From positions 1 through 59,138 of the IMG/VR virus record IMGVR_UViG_3300035228_000525: a stretch of 59,138 bases of DNA; one strand, written 5' to 3'. Made by a program: the position numbers and the translations under genes. Below, in pieces: positions 16,701 through 28,500 of the stretch. The DNA is from a virus. How positions within the stretch are numbered: the first letter of the stretch is position 1; the number at the start of each line of letters is the position of its first letter. The notes under the pieces are model-generated. The model ran no database searches and was not told the origin of the DNA. It was given only the letters and a program-made list of their open reading frames with translations.

Positions 16701-19451
16701 CTTAACTTTAGTACCTCTAACTACTCCGTTACCAAGAATAGCACTTGCTCTAGCAATAGTACCATTATCACTTAATCCGCCATCAACAATAATTGTTGGA
16801 GCACTTAAATAACCACTACCTGAAGTTAATACTTCAATTTTACTTATTTTTCCATTATTTAAATATGCTTTTGCTGTTGCACCTGATCCGCTACCGCCTT
16901 CAAATTTAATTACTGGAGGTAGATTATATAAATTACCCGGGTCTCCAATTTCAATACTTGAAACTTCATAACCTGAATTATCGTACCAATGTTTATCTGG
17001 ATACGATGATACATCACGTTGACCATAAATTGCGTCACTGTCTACTTTTGCAGTCGAAGCTTCTATTTTCTGTGTTGCTATACTATACTTAGGAGGTAAA
17101 TCAAAATCTGATACTGTTGTGTTAGTTGGATCAATTTTTTCATATGAACTTACAAACTCTCTAACTTTTGTTTTGTACGGCTTAACTTCATTAATATATG
17201 TTTGGTAGCTTTCTAAATTATCATTTTTAAATGTAACTTTTTGTGCTAACTCGCCTAAGTTATGTTGTGCTTTGACAAAGCTAGTTTTAAATGCCCAATC
17301 AATATTTGGCTGTTCACTAAACGCATATCTAATGCTTGATAAAAATAATTTATTATATTCAGCTTCTAAATTATCAACAAATATCTTATCTCGTAATGTT
17401 TCTAATATTATTCTTGATTCTGTTACAGGTTGTGCATCAAAAAATACACTATCGTAATTATTACTATCAAATCCTACTTTACTTTTTCCTACATTATATA
17501 ATGTATCAGTAAACATAATAGTTGCATTTTGTTTGCCGATTGTTTTATAATTTACTGTGTAATCTTCAGTATCTACGTTTGCTATTTTTTGTAGTAATAG
17601 CCATCCGCCTGAACCAACATTTTCAATTTTTACAGTATCATTAATATCATTATCTAAGCCAGTTAATAAATAACTTGCTGAAATTATATCTGTAGGTGTA
17701 ACAAAATTATTATATCCCGGAGCATACCAGTCTACATAATTCCAATAAAGATTTGTATCATAACGCTGGCTTACACTTCTTTCCCATTTAGTTCCTACTA
17801 ATTCGTATATACTCCATTTGCCGGATACATTAGAATCTGAACTAACTAATGCAGAGAATTTTCTAACTGTAAGTGTAGTAGTTTCATCATATCCCTTACC
17901 TGCATTTATAATTGTTACTGTAGCAATTTGTCCAAGTTCATTTAATGTACATTCTACTTCAGCACCTGTTCCAATTCCATTAACTGTAATCTTAGGGCCT
18001 TTCCTAACACCACTAGTATATGTAGAATCAATATATCCTCTACCAGTACCTGTAATTAATACTTGTGTTAATGTACCGTCAATAATTGTTGGGGTTAATG
18101 TAGGTACTGTTTTATTACCTATTCCTAAAAATGCTAAGTCCTCAAATGTATCAATTACCGAATCATAAAGTTGTGTACTAGCACTTGGTGCTGGATCACT
18201 TTTAACTAAATCACTAATATCAAATTCGTCAACAATTATATGTTGTTTCAAAACATCGTTTGTTCTTTCAATTACTTGTTTAAATGCTTCTGATTTATTT
18301 ACAAATAGACCTTGTCTTGGCCTATCTTGTATTCCATATTTTAATTTAACACTTAATGCAGGATCTGGTACTAGTCTATCCTTATTATCGTATCCAATTA
18401 AACTGTCAAACCATTTGCGTTCAATATCTTTGTTAGGCTTGCTAGTAGCAACGCCCTGTGCAATCATTTGATATTCGTTGTGTATATTTTGATTTTTATT
18501 ACTAGTAGTGTAGTAACGAATGTTTAATGCAATATCTTTATCTTCCATTAACTGTGCTACATTAAATAACGAGAATCTATCTTTACTCATAAGTGCGGCA
18601 AACTTATACCCTGCGCCTGCAGGGTCTTTAATAAGTTGCTGAACAGCACTTGCACTTAAATTTCTAAAGTCTACTTCTGGAATAGTTTTTTTATTTAATA
18701 CCCAAAAATAGTACTTTGTTGATGTTGAATTAGATATAGTATCCCATACTAGTTGTTGACTATAAGCATTATCGCCATATTTTGATAAACCACTTATTCC
18801 TTGTGCTATACCTTCCTCAGTATCTGCAAGTGAATCCCATTCACTTGGTAATATATTAGATTCAACCCATTCCCATATTGCAATGTCTGTTCCTGGAAAT
18901 ACTTCTGACCAAAAATTTGTTTGATAAGTTATATCGTTTTGATAATAATTATAATACTTAACTGCACTTAGATCCCACCATAGTTTGCCAACTGTATCAT
19001 TAGTCCAGCCACCATAAGTATCAACAACAACACTAGTATCACCAATATTATAAGACGCAGGATCGTAATAAGTTTTAAAACTTAATTCTTGCTCTGCTAT
19101 TCCTGCAATTTTTCCTTGAACTGGATCAATTAGATCAATATCAGCAATGAATGTATTTGTTTTTGTGTTATATAGGAATGCACTTTTAATATTAGACAAA
19201 TCTACTTGGTCTAATGGATTTCTATGTGTAACCCATGCAGTAGTTCCAAGTATTTTTCTATAATCAACTACCATGCCTTGATACGTATTAAAGTCTGTCA
19301 TATGAGGCATACTTGCATAAACGTGATTGTTATTTACTAGTATGTTTTTACCAAACATTATTGAGTCACTATTATCAAACAAAAACTCTTCAGCATATAC
19401 TAATGTTTCATTAATTCTTTCGTAAGTGTAAATAACTCCACTATCCATCAT
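13782..19451 (-). CDS. C-terminal part of giant baseplate/tail protein, downstream of in-frame amber
   Basis: The first ATG downstream of the amber codon at 19587-19589 gives 1889 residues, but the frame is open and identical with the preceding 2995-residue ORF. Translation of 19452-19586 gives an FG-GAP-like half blade (QFGTALGFDGNVLAVTALQGD) joining both parts, and the ATG pair at 19451 has no ribosome-binding site, so this is probably not an independent gene. The sequence has repeated Ig-like units (a GxGT/ADGSTKTY start, a VNGV turn and an ITF..AP end), consistent with tail or adhesin proteins. The C-terminus ends ENDIARFLRTKVTELVK, a type of ending I recall from marine T4-like virion proteins. 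It reads 5669 nt with no other stop, so it is under selection. Confidence 0.7.
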   Translation of the reverse strand: MMDSGVIYTYERINETLVYAEEFLFDNSDSIMFGKNILVNNNHVYASMPHMTDFNTYQGMVVDYRKILGTTAWVTHRNPLDQVDLSNIKSAFLYNTKTNTFIADIDLIDPVQGKIAGIAEQELSFKTYYDPASYNIGDTSVVVDTYGGWTNDTVGKLWWDLSAVKYYNYYQNDITYQTNFWSEVFPGTDIAIWEWVESNILPSEWDSLADTEEGIAQGISGLSKYGDNAYSQQLVWDTISNSTSTKYYFWVLNKKTIPEVDFRNLSASAVQQLIKDPAGAGYKFAALMSKDRFSLFNVAQLMEDKDIALNIRYYTTSNKNQNIHNEYQMIAQGVATSKPNKDIERKWFDSLIGYDNKDRLVPDPALSVKLKYGIQDRPRQGLFVNKSEAFKQVIERTNDVLKQHIIVDEFDISDLVKSDPAPSASTQLYDSVIDTFEDLAFLGIGNKTVPTLTPTIIDGTLTQVLITGTGRGYIDSTYTSGVRKGPKITVNGIGTGAEVECTLNELGQIATVTIINAGKGYDETTTLTVRKFSALVSSDSNVSGKWSIYELVGTKWERSVSQRYDTNLYWNYVDWYAPGYNNFVTPTDIISASYLLTGLDNDINDTVKIENVGSGGWLLLQKIANVDTEDYTVNYKTIGKQNATIMFTDTLYNVGKSKVGFDSNNYDSVFFDAQPVTESRIILETLRDKIFVDNLEAEYNKLFLSSIRYAFSEQPNIDWAFKTSFVKAQHNLGELAQKVTFKNDNLESYQTYINEVKPYKTKVREFVSSYEKIDPTNTTVSDFDLPPKYSIATQKIEASTAKVDSDAIYGQRDVSSYPDKHWYDNSGYEVSSIEIGDPGNLYNLPPVIKFEGGSGSGATAKAYLNNGKISKIEVLTSGSGYLSAPTIIVDGGLSDNGTIARASAILGNGVVRGTKVKFKFDRVSGSYYITTLATSESFTGTGTQFNYKLKWPMDRKNTNTTVVVTGIELLRSEYTFTNIKDATKGYDREIGQITFTTPPKLGAAITVTYSKDANLLDAQDRINLLYNPTTGMIGKDVSQLMEGIDYGGVEIKSFSFEGSAGWDTDPFFTETFDTYDNTYEDLVFQLDGSTTSLTWTTPLETGVVYNVYKNNIRIDDLYYNDSSEATNPNAKMLSITGAGQTEINLQNLGITANSDDTFIIRKTTSDGSFKPDVTSYDTLLDGGTTLYDTARGISASEIVVDGDLFVTPTTSKGPEELVAGQILDTMDLKVFHRSVDGGSTIYSNVYWTDGIKDTFNLAGHPNSADAIFVRLDNVKVAPSLYTVNYATNTITFSTAPTTRKLLNIIVMGEAGQKILDINKFTGDGSSVEFITNVEWQSNMTNFVNINGVAQSVTIFSAGDSYGVDKGYAGIRFDTAPALDAVIDYGLFYATGTNFSQVASQEFTADGSTKTYTLANTPIGSNPVANQTIVKVNGVILNSGYSDRHVVTNLLQYQLQNWQLGLNTIRGEDIEVYIDGIKLVRNIEYKWDSASNIVNLTPNIATAGQILDVFLVADGEYAFGYVGIEAGPDSSTKFISTPGVIYFDNAPAIDATVEITTFSNHDIQDIERIKYNVITRTSVSEGTVDFQEYTLLTNGFVKLRKAVNNSKYVWVVLNGVQLTPVVDYYVTEDKNHIKITKPINSNDTIELIHFTAPPTLQKFGFRQFKDMLNRTHYKRMDDSNKYMLAEALNWSDLKIQLLDASQLPTPNKTSKIPGVVFIDGERIEYFVKQNNTLRQLRRGTLGTGVKPTYSAGTTVIEQSIGQTIPYVDETLTQVLTADGTSTAYELDFIPTSINEFEVFVAGKRMRKNAIDIFNPATNLDSPEGDASSAAEFSIDGTTSTLTLTTAPLENQKIIIVRKKGKLWTDPGTSLTRQENDIARFLRTKVTELVK

Positions 19452-19586
19452 TACTGTTTTAAAGTTAGTAAATTTGTTATCAAAGTAAGTATTTTCTGCA
19501 TCAAATATAGTTGGAGAATCAATGTCTCCTTGTAATGCTGTTACAGCTAATACATTTCCATCAAATCCTAGAGCAGTACCAAACTG

Positions 19587-19589
19587 CTA
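19587..19589 (-). other. In-frame amber codon within giant ORF (readthrough or nonsense)
   Basis: TAG follows codons for HNNEVA and is followed by CAG TTT GGT. The same frame stays open upstream to 28574 and downstream to 13782 (4931 codons in all). TAG is a genuine stop elsewhere here (ends of gp55 and the tape measure gene), so the code is not simply reassigned. TAG-CAG-TTT is close to the leaky context UAG-CARYYA known from tobamovirus readthrough. Confidence 0.85.
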
Positions 19590-22500
19590 TGCAACTTCAT
19601 TATTATGACTAGTTAATGTCTGTGATAAAGTAAATGTTCCTGCTGTTAGTTTATAAATGTAAACTTTGCCTTGTGAGCTTGCAACTGAGTTATTATAAGG
19701 TTCACCTACAGCAATTAACGTACCGTCTGCACTAATTGATATTGCATCGCCAAACCCAGTAAGAGTATCTGTACTCACATCAGTGTATGGTCCCTCAATT
19801 GTTTGTGATATAGTAAACTGCCCGTTAACTTGACGATAAACATTAACTGCTCTAGCTCCTGTACTATCATTACCTTGTATCTTAGTGCTTGTAATTAATA
19901 CTTGTCCTGTTTTATCTTGATCAAACTTCTTAGCAAAGTCTCTAATTCCGCCTTCTGGAGTATAAATTCCTTCTCCTATAACTAATTGTTCTGGCGTACT
20001 TGGTATATACCCAACATGCGTAGTAGTACTAGATAATTTAGTCCAGTTTGTTGTAGAAAATGCTGACCCACTAGCAATGTTTTGATTTGCACTATATAAT
20101 TCTTTATTATATGATACAATTTCGTCTACTTTATAGAATGTAGTTACACTAAACTGGCCTCTAAATAATGGATTAATATCTAATTGCCAGTCATAATTTA
20201 CAAAAGTATTTCCAACAGTATTTTCACGTCCGTTTTTAATAAAATGTATACTACCTGGATTAGATTCAGTATCATTTCCGTTTGAAGCAACTGCAACTCT
20301 ATAAAGTGCATTAACTCCTGTACCGGTTTGTGTTACTTGTATTTCATCACCAAATTTCTTATAGTGCTCTCTTTCAGGTATTACATAAGAATTATTATGT
20401 TCAAACTGATTTACTTCACTAATTGAGTATATTGAAATCATACCTTCTTGTGTTAATCCACTTCCGGTAGCATTTGTACTATTGCTTGCAATTAAATTAT
20501 TTACTTGTGACCAGTCATTATTATTACTTGACGGAATGTTAGCACCTCTAGCAATACCTTGTAGTGTAATTTCATTATAGATCCAATATTCTTTATCTAG
20601 TAGCTGTGTAATAGCAACATTAGCAAAGTTAGTTGTTTCTGTTATAACAAATATTTTTCCAACTTCTGAAGTTCCTAGCGAAACATTTTTAATTTCGCCC
20701 ATTGTTCTGTCTGGAGTTCCTTGTCTAATAATATCAGATGTTTGTCCCCAATTATCACCTAAACTCCAATTTCCAGTAGTATTTTTAACATACAATCTTA
20801 CATCATTAAACTGTCTTTTATAGAATACAACTTCTGCTGTTGCGCCACTTGATGCATCTCTGACTATATCACCAACTGCTGGTTCAAAAGGTAACTGATT
20901 TAGTGTACTAAAATTATCAAATACGAAATCAATATATCCGTCCCATACATCAGCAATAGTATGTTGCTTATTAAGTATATCAAATGTAAATGCTGTACCT
21001 GTTAAGTCTACTAAACCGCTTTGATTGTCGACCTTAAGAAAGAATTGGTCTCCTATAGTCTTTACATCTGAAAATACTTTAGGAACTCTTATTGCCCATT
21101 GATTAGAAGTTTGAACTCCGAATACTTCTCCCGGGTCGCCCTCATAAGTAAAACTTTCAATAAACGATATTTGATCGTTTGCTGATGTTTTTGCTCCAAT
21201 AGCTTGTATATTATCTTGTATATTATAAAAATAATTTGGCGTTCTGCCTGAATTTTCTTTAATAACATCTACATATATTAATCCTTGCCCCGGATCTACA
21301 AATATATTAGAACTATCTGCTGATGTTTCATAAGCAGGTGTTGTTATCATCCAATATCCGCCGACATTACTTGAAGGATTTACGTAATCTTCAGTATAAT
21401 CTCCAACTGCAATCTCATTAATAAACAACTGTCCTGTTGATGCAAATGTTCCATTTACATCTTTTACGTATACTATTGCGGCTCCGTCTGCATCGCCAAC
21501 ATAAGCTACTGTGCCACTAGCAACTGCACTATTTACTGTTTGTCCTACACCTGGTAAGTTTTGGAAGTTTGCAATATGTAATACATTCTCAACTTTATTA
21601 ACAATAGGATGCGTATCTGTTAAAAACGCACCAGTTATTGGTGCAAATTGTCCGTCAAATGGTTCTACAGCAACATTATATCCTTGAATATTTAAGTTAC
21701 TATAAGTATTCCATTTTAATACAATACTGTCGCCTTCTTTAGATCCTTCGTATGCTTGCTTAGGTGCTCTTACTAATAAATGAGTTGTGTTTGGCTTACT
21801 GTTAAGTTTATAGTTGCCAGTTTGGAGCAAATTAAGTAGTGTACTATCAGTATCAGAAACTATATCAGCATAAGAATCAAAAGTAGTATACGGAATAGAT
21901 CCAACTGCGCCGTCGATAACTGCTACTGCTTTAAACAAGTTAGGACCATATTTTATTATATCATTTTTATTATAGTTACTACCTTCGATATAGGTACCTT
22001 TATATGCAGTTTTTACATTACTTGCATGAGGTGATCCAATAATTAAATACTTTCCGTCTGGACTGAACGAAACACTTTCGCCAAATTTCTGTGATGTAAT
22101 TTCTGTACTTCCGTCATATGTGTCAACATATGTTGAAGGAGCACTAATTGTTTGATCAAATACTAAATTATTTGCATCACTTGAACGTTTATAAACATGC
22201 ACTTCGCCGTTTCCTTTATCAGGAATACCAATAGCTAATAATGTATTAGCTTCATTTGCAGTAATACTATGTCCAAAATTATGTTGAGTGCTATCTAATG
22301 GAAGACTACTTTTAAGTGTTTGTGCTTGAGTATATACTGGAGAGTTTTTAATAACTTTCCATTTTCCAGTATCATCATCATCGACCCAAATTACTTCTTT
22401 TGATTGTAAGTCTTTAGTACTTAAATTATTTGCATCTGATAATGTACTAACTCGTTGGGTTGAAAATTTTGTTATTATACCATTTAAATTAGTTAACGAA

Positions 22501-25500
22501 GCTAGTTTTTCCCAATCAGGAAGTTCTGATTCTATTTCAATTTTATTATTGAATACATCTGTAATAGTATAAAACGCCTCTACTGTTGTTGGAGCAGTAT
22601 CAGTTCCAACTATTTGATCTATATTATAAATTCCAATAATATCACCTATTGCAACATTAACTGTGTTATTACAATTAAGTGTTATAGTAGTAGATTCTTG
22701 CGTTATTGTTTGAATTATTAAATTACTATCAACATGCTTTAATACATTCCATGATTGATCGTCTGTTGCTACCCATACATATGCACCCTTGTCTATATCA
22801 CTAGTTGCAAAATTTAGTAATCCGGCAGTATTAGATACTGCTCTATTAACATCTTCGCCTGTAACATACCCAACTGTTTTTACATATTCGTCATTTAAAA
22901 ATTTTGTTGGCAGTCTGTTTGTTTCGTAATCTTTAGGTTTTAAAAATACATCATAATGCGGAATTCTATAAGTTAGATCTGTTGTTGCAGTTGGTACAAC
23001 GTCTACTAGCTCAATTGGTTGTGGCTCAAGTCTAAATTTAGCCTCGTCTAATTGATATTCAATTTCTTCAAATCCATCACTTGCACCGTATTGTGCAGAT
23101 TTAATAGCCCATTCTTCATAAAAGTCAACACTATCTTTATCAGCACTTGCTAAACTATCAAATAATTTATCAATAGCATTTCTTGTACCTTTATCAGCTA
23201 TCATTCCTTGATAAAATTTATATTGACTTACTTCGTCATTAATAATGTTTTCTAAATATTGTCTTTTTTGGTAGCCAATTAAATGCTGTGCCATTTTTTG
23301 TTGATCTGAATCAAAATTATCTGAATCAAGATCGTAAAAGTCAGAAAATTGATTAATTCTATAATCAAAGTTTGTTAGCAGTTTTGTATCTGGCTTTTTA
23401 TCTAATCGAGCCCAGTTTAAGGGATCAAATATTTCTGTTCCTGTAATATTAGTCGTTGCACTATAATAAAATTCTTTGTATTTTACTACATCACCAATAG
23501 CAAAATCAGTCCATTGTGCCCAATTAACTACTTTAGCAGAATCAAATATAAATCCAGGAATATTAAGACTACCAGTCCATCCAGCGGCTACATATCCTAA
23601 TACTTTAATTCTTTCTTGTCGATATCCTGTAGCAGGACTGTATATTACATCTTCAAATACTGATTTATTATCTAAAACTGCAACATGTTCATATTGCACT
23701 TGAGGGAGAATTGAATGATAAAGTCCATCAGCAGTATTTTTAAGTTGTATTACAAAGTTTCCACTGTCTCTGTTTAATCTTGTAAGATCTTCAGTTATTT
23801 TTTGACCGCTGGCATTTAAAATACTATAATCATAAAAGCTATCATATAAGTTATCAATTACAGAAAATGTTGAATTAAATTCTAATTTTGAAGCCGATGG
23901 ACTAATTGCTAAAACTGTCCCGGCCGCCCAATTTTGTGTGGTAAAATATAGAAATTCTTTTGTACTTAATTTCCAATCTTCAACAACTTGTGATTCTTTA
24001 TTATAGTAATCAAATTTAAATCCTACAGATTCTAAATAATTTCCGTAGCCTAAGATAAAATCAACTACATCTTGTATTGATTCAAGTAACGTGCCATATG
24101 GTAAAACTTTAACATCTGTTTCAAAACTTTTTCTATATACTGCGGTACGTCCACCAAGTGTAGGAAGTTCAGCCATTGGCTGAAATTTATCTGCTTCAAA
24201 ACTTGTAGTACTTGTATGCTCTGCTTTTACTCTGTAAAATTGACTATTATTTCTTACATTACTACCTACTAAGTATTTTTGCCCTGTTGACCATTCTAAG
24301 AAAGACTCTGATATCCCGCCAACATTAATATTTGGATCACTTATAGTTACTTGTGGTTCATTGTAATTAAACGTAGGGTTTGTATTATCGTATCCTCTAA
24401 CAATAAACCCACCTGGTGCTTTTTCAATCATTATACCACTATAAGATGCTACCTTTAACGGAGAACTTTTATTTAAGAAAATGTTGTAATTCTCTGTTGG
24501 TAAGAATACGTTTCCTTTATTAAATGGAGTTCTGCTATCTAGTATAAATTTTAATTTTTCTTTATCAGTAAATGACCCTAGCTTAATACCTAATTGATTT
24601 TTAATTAATTTAAAATTTTCTTTATAAGTTGAAACATCTGTTGTTCCTTCACTAGCTAAGTAATCAACAATATAATTAATTAATCCTGATGTATGAGTTA
24701 TAGTAGTATCAGTTGCAACTGTTGGTAATACTAAATCTTTAGATGATAATGATTTTTCAGTTGTAGAATATATCCATTGACCTGATAACGACTTATTCAT
24801 CCTAGATAGATCAAATCCTAATCCCATTATTTTATGAGGTTGATTTAATATCCAAGACTTAATTAAACTAAATGGATATTCTCCACTACGTCTCCAAGCA
24901 GTTTCTGTAGGGCCTTCGTCGCCAAACTTTAGAGAAGATGCAATTGATGACGGAACAAATCCTGATGTAAATCCTGCTTCTTGTGGACTTAATAGCTGTC
25001 CAGATTCATTAACTGGAATATGTTTAAGTAATTCTTTTCTTTTATATTTTTTAATAAATTCTGCAGGAACATTAGGTGCTTTAATCTTACCTTCTTGTAT
25101 ATCTTCCCACATTACTAAGTTATTACTTGTATAAGGTGCAGGACCATATTGTGTTTCCCACCAAGTAGGCATAATTGTAAAGCCTAACATCTCCCAAGGA
25201 TGGCTATGGGGTCTATCTGTATCGTATGCTTGTTTATATACAGATCTCCAAAATCCGTTAACATTTGTCTCGTCTCGTGTAGACATCTCTGAATAGTTCC
25301 ATGTAAAACTATTAGCTCTAGTATAAAAATCTGTAGTTGAAGTATAGTTTAATCCGCCTAGGCTTTCTGACCACTGTACAAAATCACGCATCATTGCATT
25401 GTCTATTTGTGTTTTAGTAAATTTTGTATTTCTATCGTTACTTGGCACAAAATTGTGTATATCTAATCTAGTAGTATCATATGTTATTTTAATATTATTA

Positions 25501-28500
25501 AAAATTCTTTTTTCTAATTCTAATAATAACTGATCTCTATAGTCCATGAACGCTATTGTTTTACTGCCGTCGTGACCTTGTATTACTCGTGTAGTTGTTT
25601 GGTAGGTATCATCTTCTATTATTTCTGGATGATATGAAGGATATAATCCTAACTTAGTTGGAGTTGGTGGAATAAAACTTCCGGCTGTATTTTCATACTC
25701 AAATATTTCAATTAAATCATTTTTAGTTTTAGTTGCTGTTATAACAGCAAATCCATCTGTATTAAATGTATAATCTTTATTATGTATTAATTGAACACCG
25801 TTTTGATAAATTGTAACTGCTTTTGATGAAAGTGTATTTAAATCATATACTTGGCTTAATGAAAAGAAATTATTTTCTGAATCATAAACTACAAATTCTA
25901 AACGCTTGTAACCTTCACCAGGAACCATATCACTAAAACGATAAGGATCAGTATCTATTTTATCTTTATGATATTCATGTAATATTTTATCAACATGTTG
26001 CTTTACTGGTCCATCATAACCCAACGTTTCGGCTATTTGTAAAAAAGATCTTTTAAATTTTCTATATTCTTTTCTAGCAAAATCAATTGCTTTAATTATG
26101 TTTGCATCTTTATCAGTAGCATGATATACATTTATATTTGGTGACCCTGCATACTGTAAAAACTTTTTACCATAAGATGATATATTACCAAGACTTGCAA
26201 TATTACTTACTCCAGGAAATATTCCTGTAAACCCTGGTAAGTCTTCTATCATAGTATTAACATGGTCATTTACTTCTCCTAGTGTAAATGTACTAAGATT
26301 TTCATTTTCTGGATTTTTTTCCATTGCATGTGGAAATTCGTAGTGCCCGTTAGCATTTTTAATTGTATCACTATTAGTTTTAATTACTACACTGCTATTT
26401 ACAGGTATTGCTGTTGCAAATCTAACAGTCTTAACTCCGTTAACATCTACAAGAGTATAATCAAATCTCCAAGTATTATCAACTTGAACTGCACATTTTA
26501 GATCTGTAAGTGTACTACTGTTATCATAAACATCAATACTAAAATCTGTTTGTGCAGTAGTAACGTCATACTGTCTAATAACTTTTGAGACTGTATTTGT
26601 ATTAGCTTTCTTCCAACCATTACAATAAGTAAAACTATCAATATCTGTGTAAACTCTATAAAAGCCAGTATCAGACTTTTTAGATAAAGGTGTGTTATTA
26701 ATTTGATAATTAAACGTATCTGTTACTAAATTAAAATCAAAAGTTATATCACCTACATTTTCTAATGCTCTGTAAGTAATAGGAAATCCTAATTCAATGT
26801 CATTAGTGCCTGATCCAACTTTATAACTAAAGATTTTGTTACCACGGAAATCATTTACTGGATAAGTAGTTTCGTTGGTAAAACTAATACCATTATTATC
26901 AAATAATTCAAATAATGGTTGTTGATTTATTTTTGTTTTTAGTTGTGCTACTTTCCAATCAGTGCCATTATAATAATACTGTTTACCTGCATTAGTACCT
27001 TTAGTTATTAATGCAACCTGGTTAGTAATTGGCAATGTGTCGTCTTCTTCAATCAGTGCAATTTGCGTTACTGTTGAATTGTGTTTAATCATTTTAACTT
27101 TATAGATTCTATCTTTTACAAGTAGATCAGGATCAGCTACGAACAAAATACGCATGCCGTCAGTAATATCAACACCGTCAATATTATAACCTTCTCTACC
27201 ATTAATAGTTGAAAATACATCAGTAGTAAATGTATCTATAAGATCTACATTTTCTGCTTTTGCTGATGTACCAAATTGATAAAGTTTCATTCCGGCATTA
27301 AATTCAAGAATTGGTCGTTTAGCTCTTGCACTTTGATCAATATTAAAAACTTGTCCATTTAGAGTTGCTGTTTTTTCAAGTACTGATTTATGAAACCATC
27401 GATTGTTTCTAGACCAAGCATTTTTATCAGGAGATGCTCTATTAATTACAACATAGTCCTTAGTTGCCGCATACGAACTAGCTGTTCCATATGGAAGGTT
27501 ATCAAAGTTATTTGCATCAAATAGCACTTCTATATCTTCTGAATATGTTTGAGGGATTATTAAATCTGTGTCTTGGATTAGTAAAATTTTATTACCTACT
27601 CCTTCAACATACCAAGAACCTGTTGCATATTTTTCAGGAGTAACTGTTCCTGTAAAATTAAGCTTCATTCCGTTCATTAATTCAGTACCGTTTGCACTAG
27701 TATAAGTTTTTTTACCTAGTATATCATCAGATATGTTAATAGATGTATTTGATTCAATTTCTGCAATTCTAAACATTCCGCCTGTATTAACATCTGTTTC
27801 TGAAACATAATACAATCTCTCAGGAGCATTTAGCGGAACAGTAAATGTTACAACACCATTGTCAACACCAGCGTTAGTAACTCCTGTTGCGTATTCATTG
27901 TCACTTTCAATCAATCTCGAAGTTCTTATTGTAAACGGAAGTCCAGGAGTACCTACATCAAATATATAAGTTTGTCCTCTATATAATTCTAATGTAGGAT
28001 TCTGTGTTAATTCACCATTAAATACGTAACCCTTATTTCCAGCATTATCAACGCTATTTACAGTATATGTACTTGTAACATCATCTGATTGTCCAAAAAT
28101 TGATATTGGAGCAGGACCACTTGGTAGCCAATAATACTCACGGAAGTTTGTAAGTTTATCCCAGTCTACGCTAGAATCCCAAGAGTAATATTCTTGACTA
28201 TTGAATAAACTTTCATTAGTAGTAGTACCACCTAATATATCAAGCTGATTTCTAAAATCATTATAATCTTTATAAAATAAAACATTATTCAATATATCTT
28301 TAGAAACTAATGCAGGCTCTAATTGATAATTAGTTCTATTAGCGTTAACATCGCCTAGATAGATATCTGTCGGTGAGTATGCCGGAGCTGTTTTTCTACC
28401 AAGATAACCATTTAATTTTTTAGCTGTACCAGGCTTTGTAACCTGATCGAGTGTAGAATTTAAAAATTTTTCATTACTTTCTGTACGAAAGTATTTTGGT

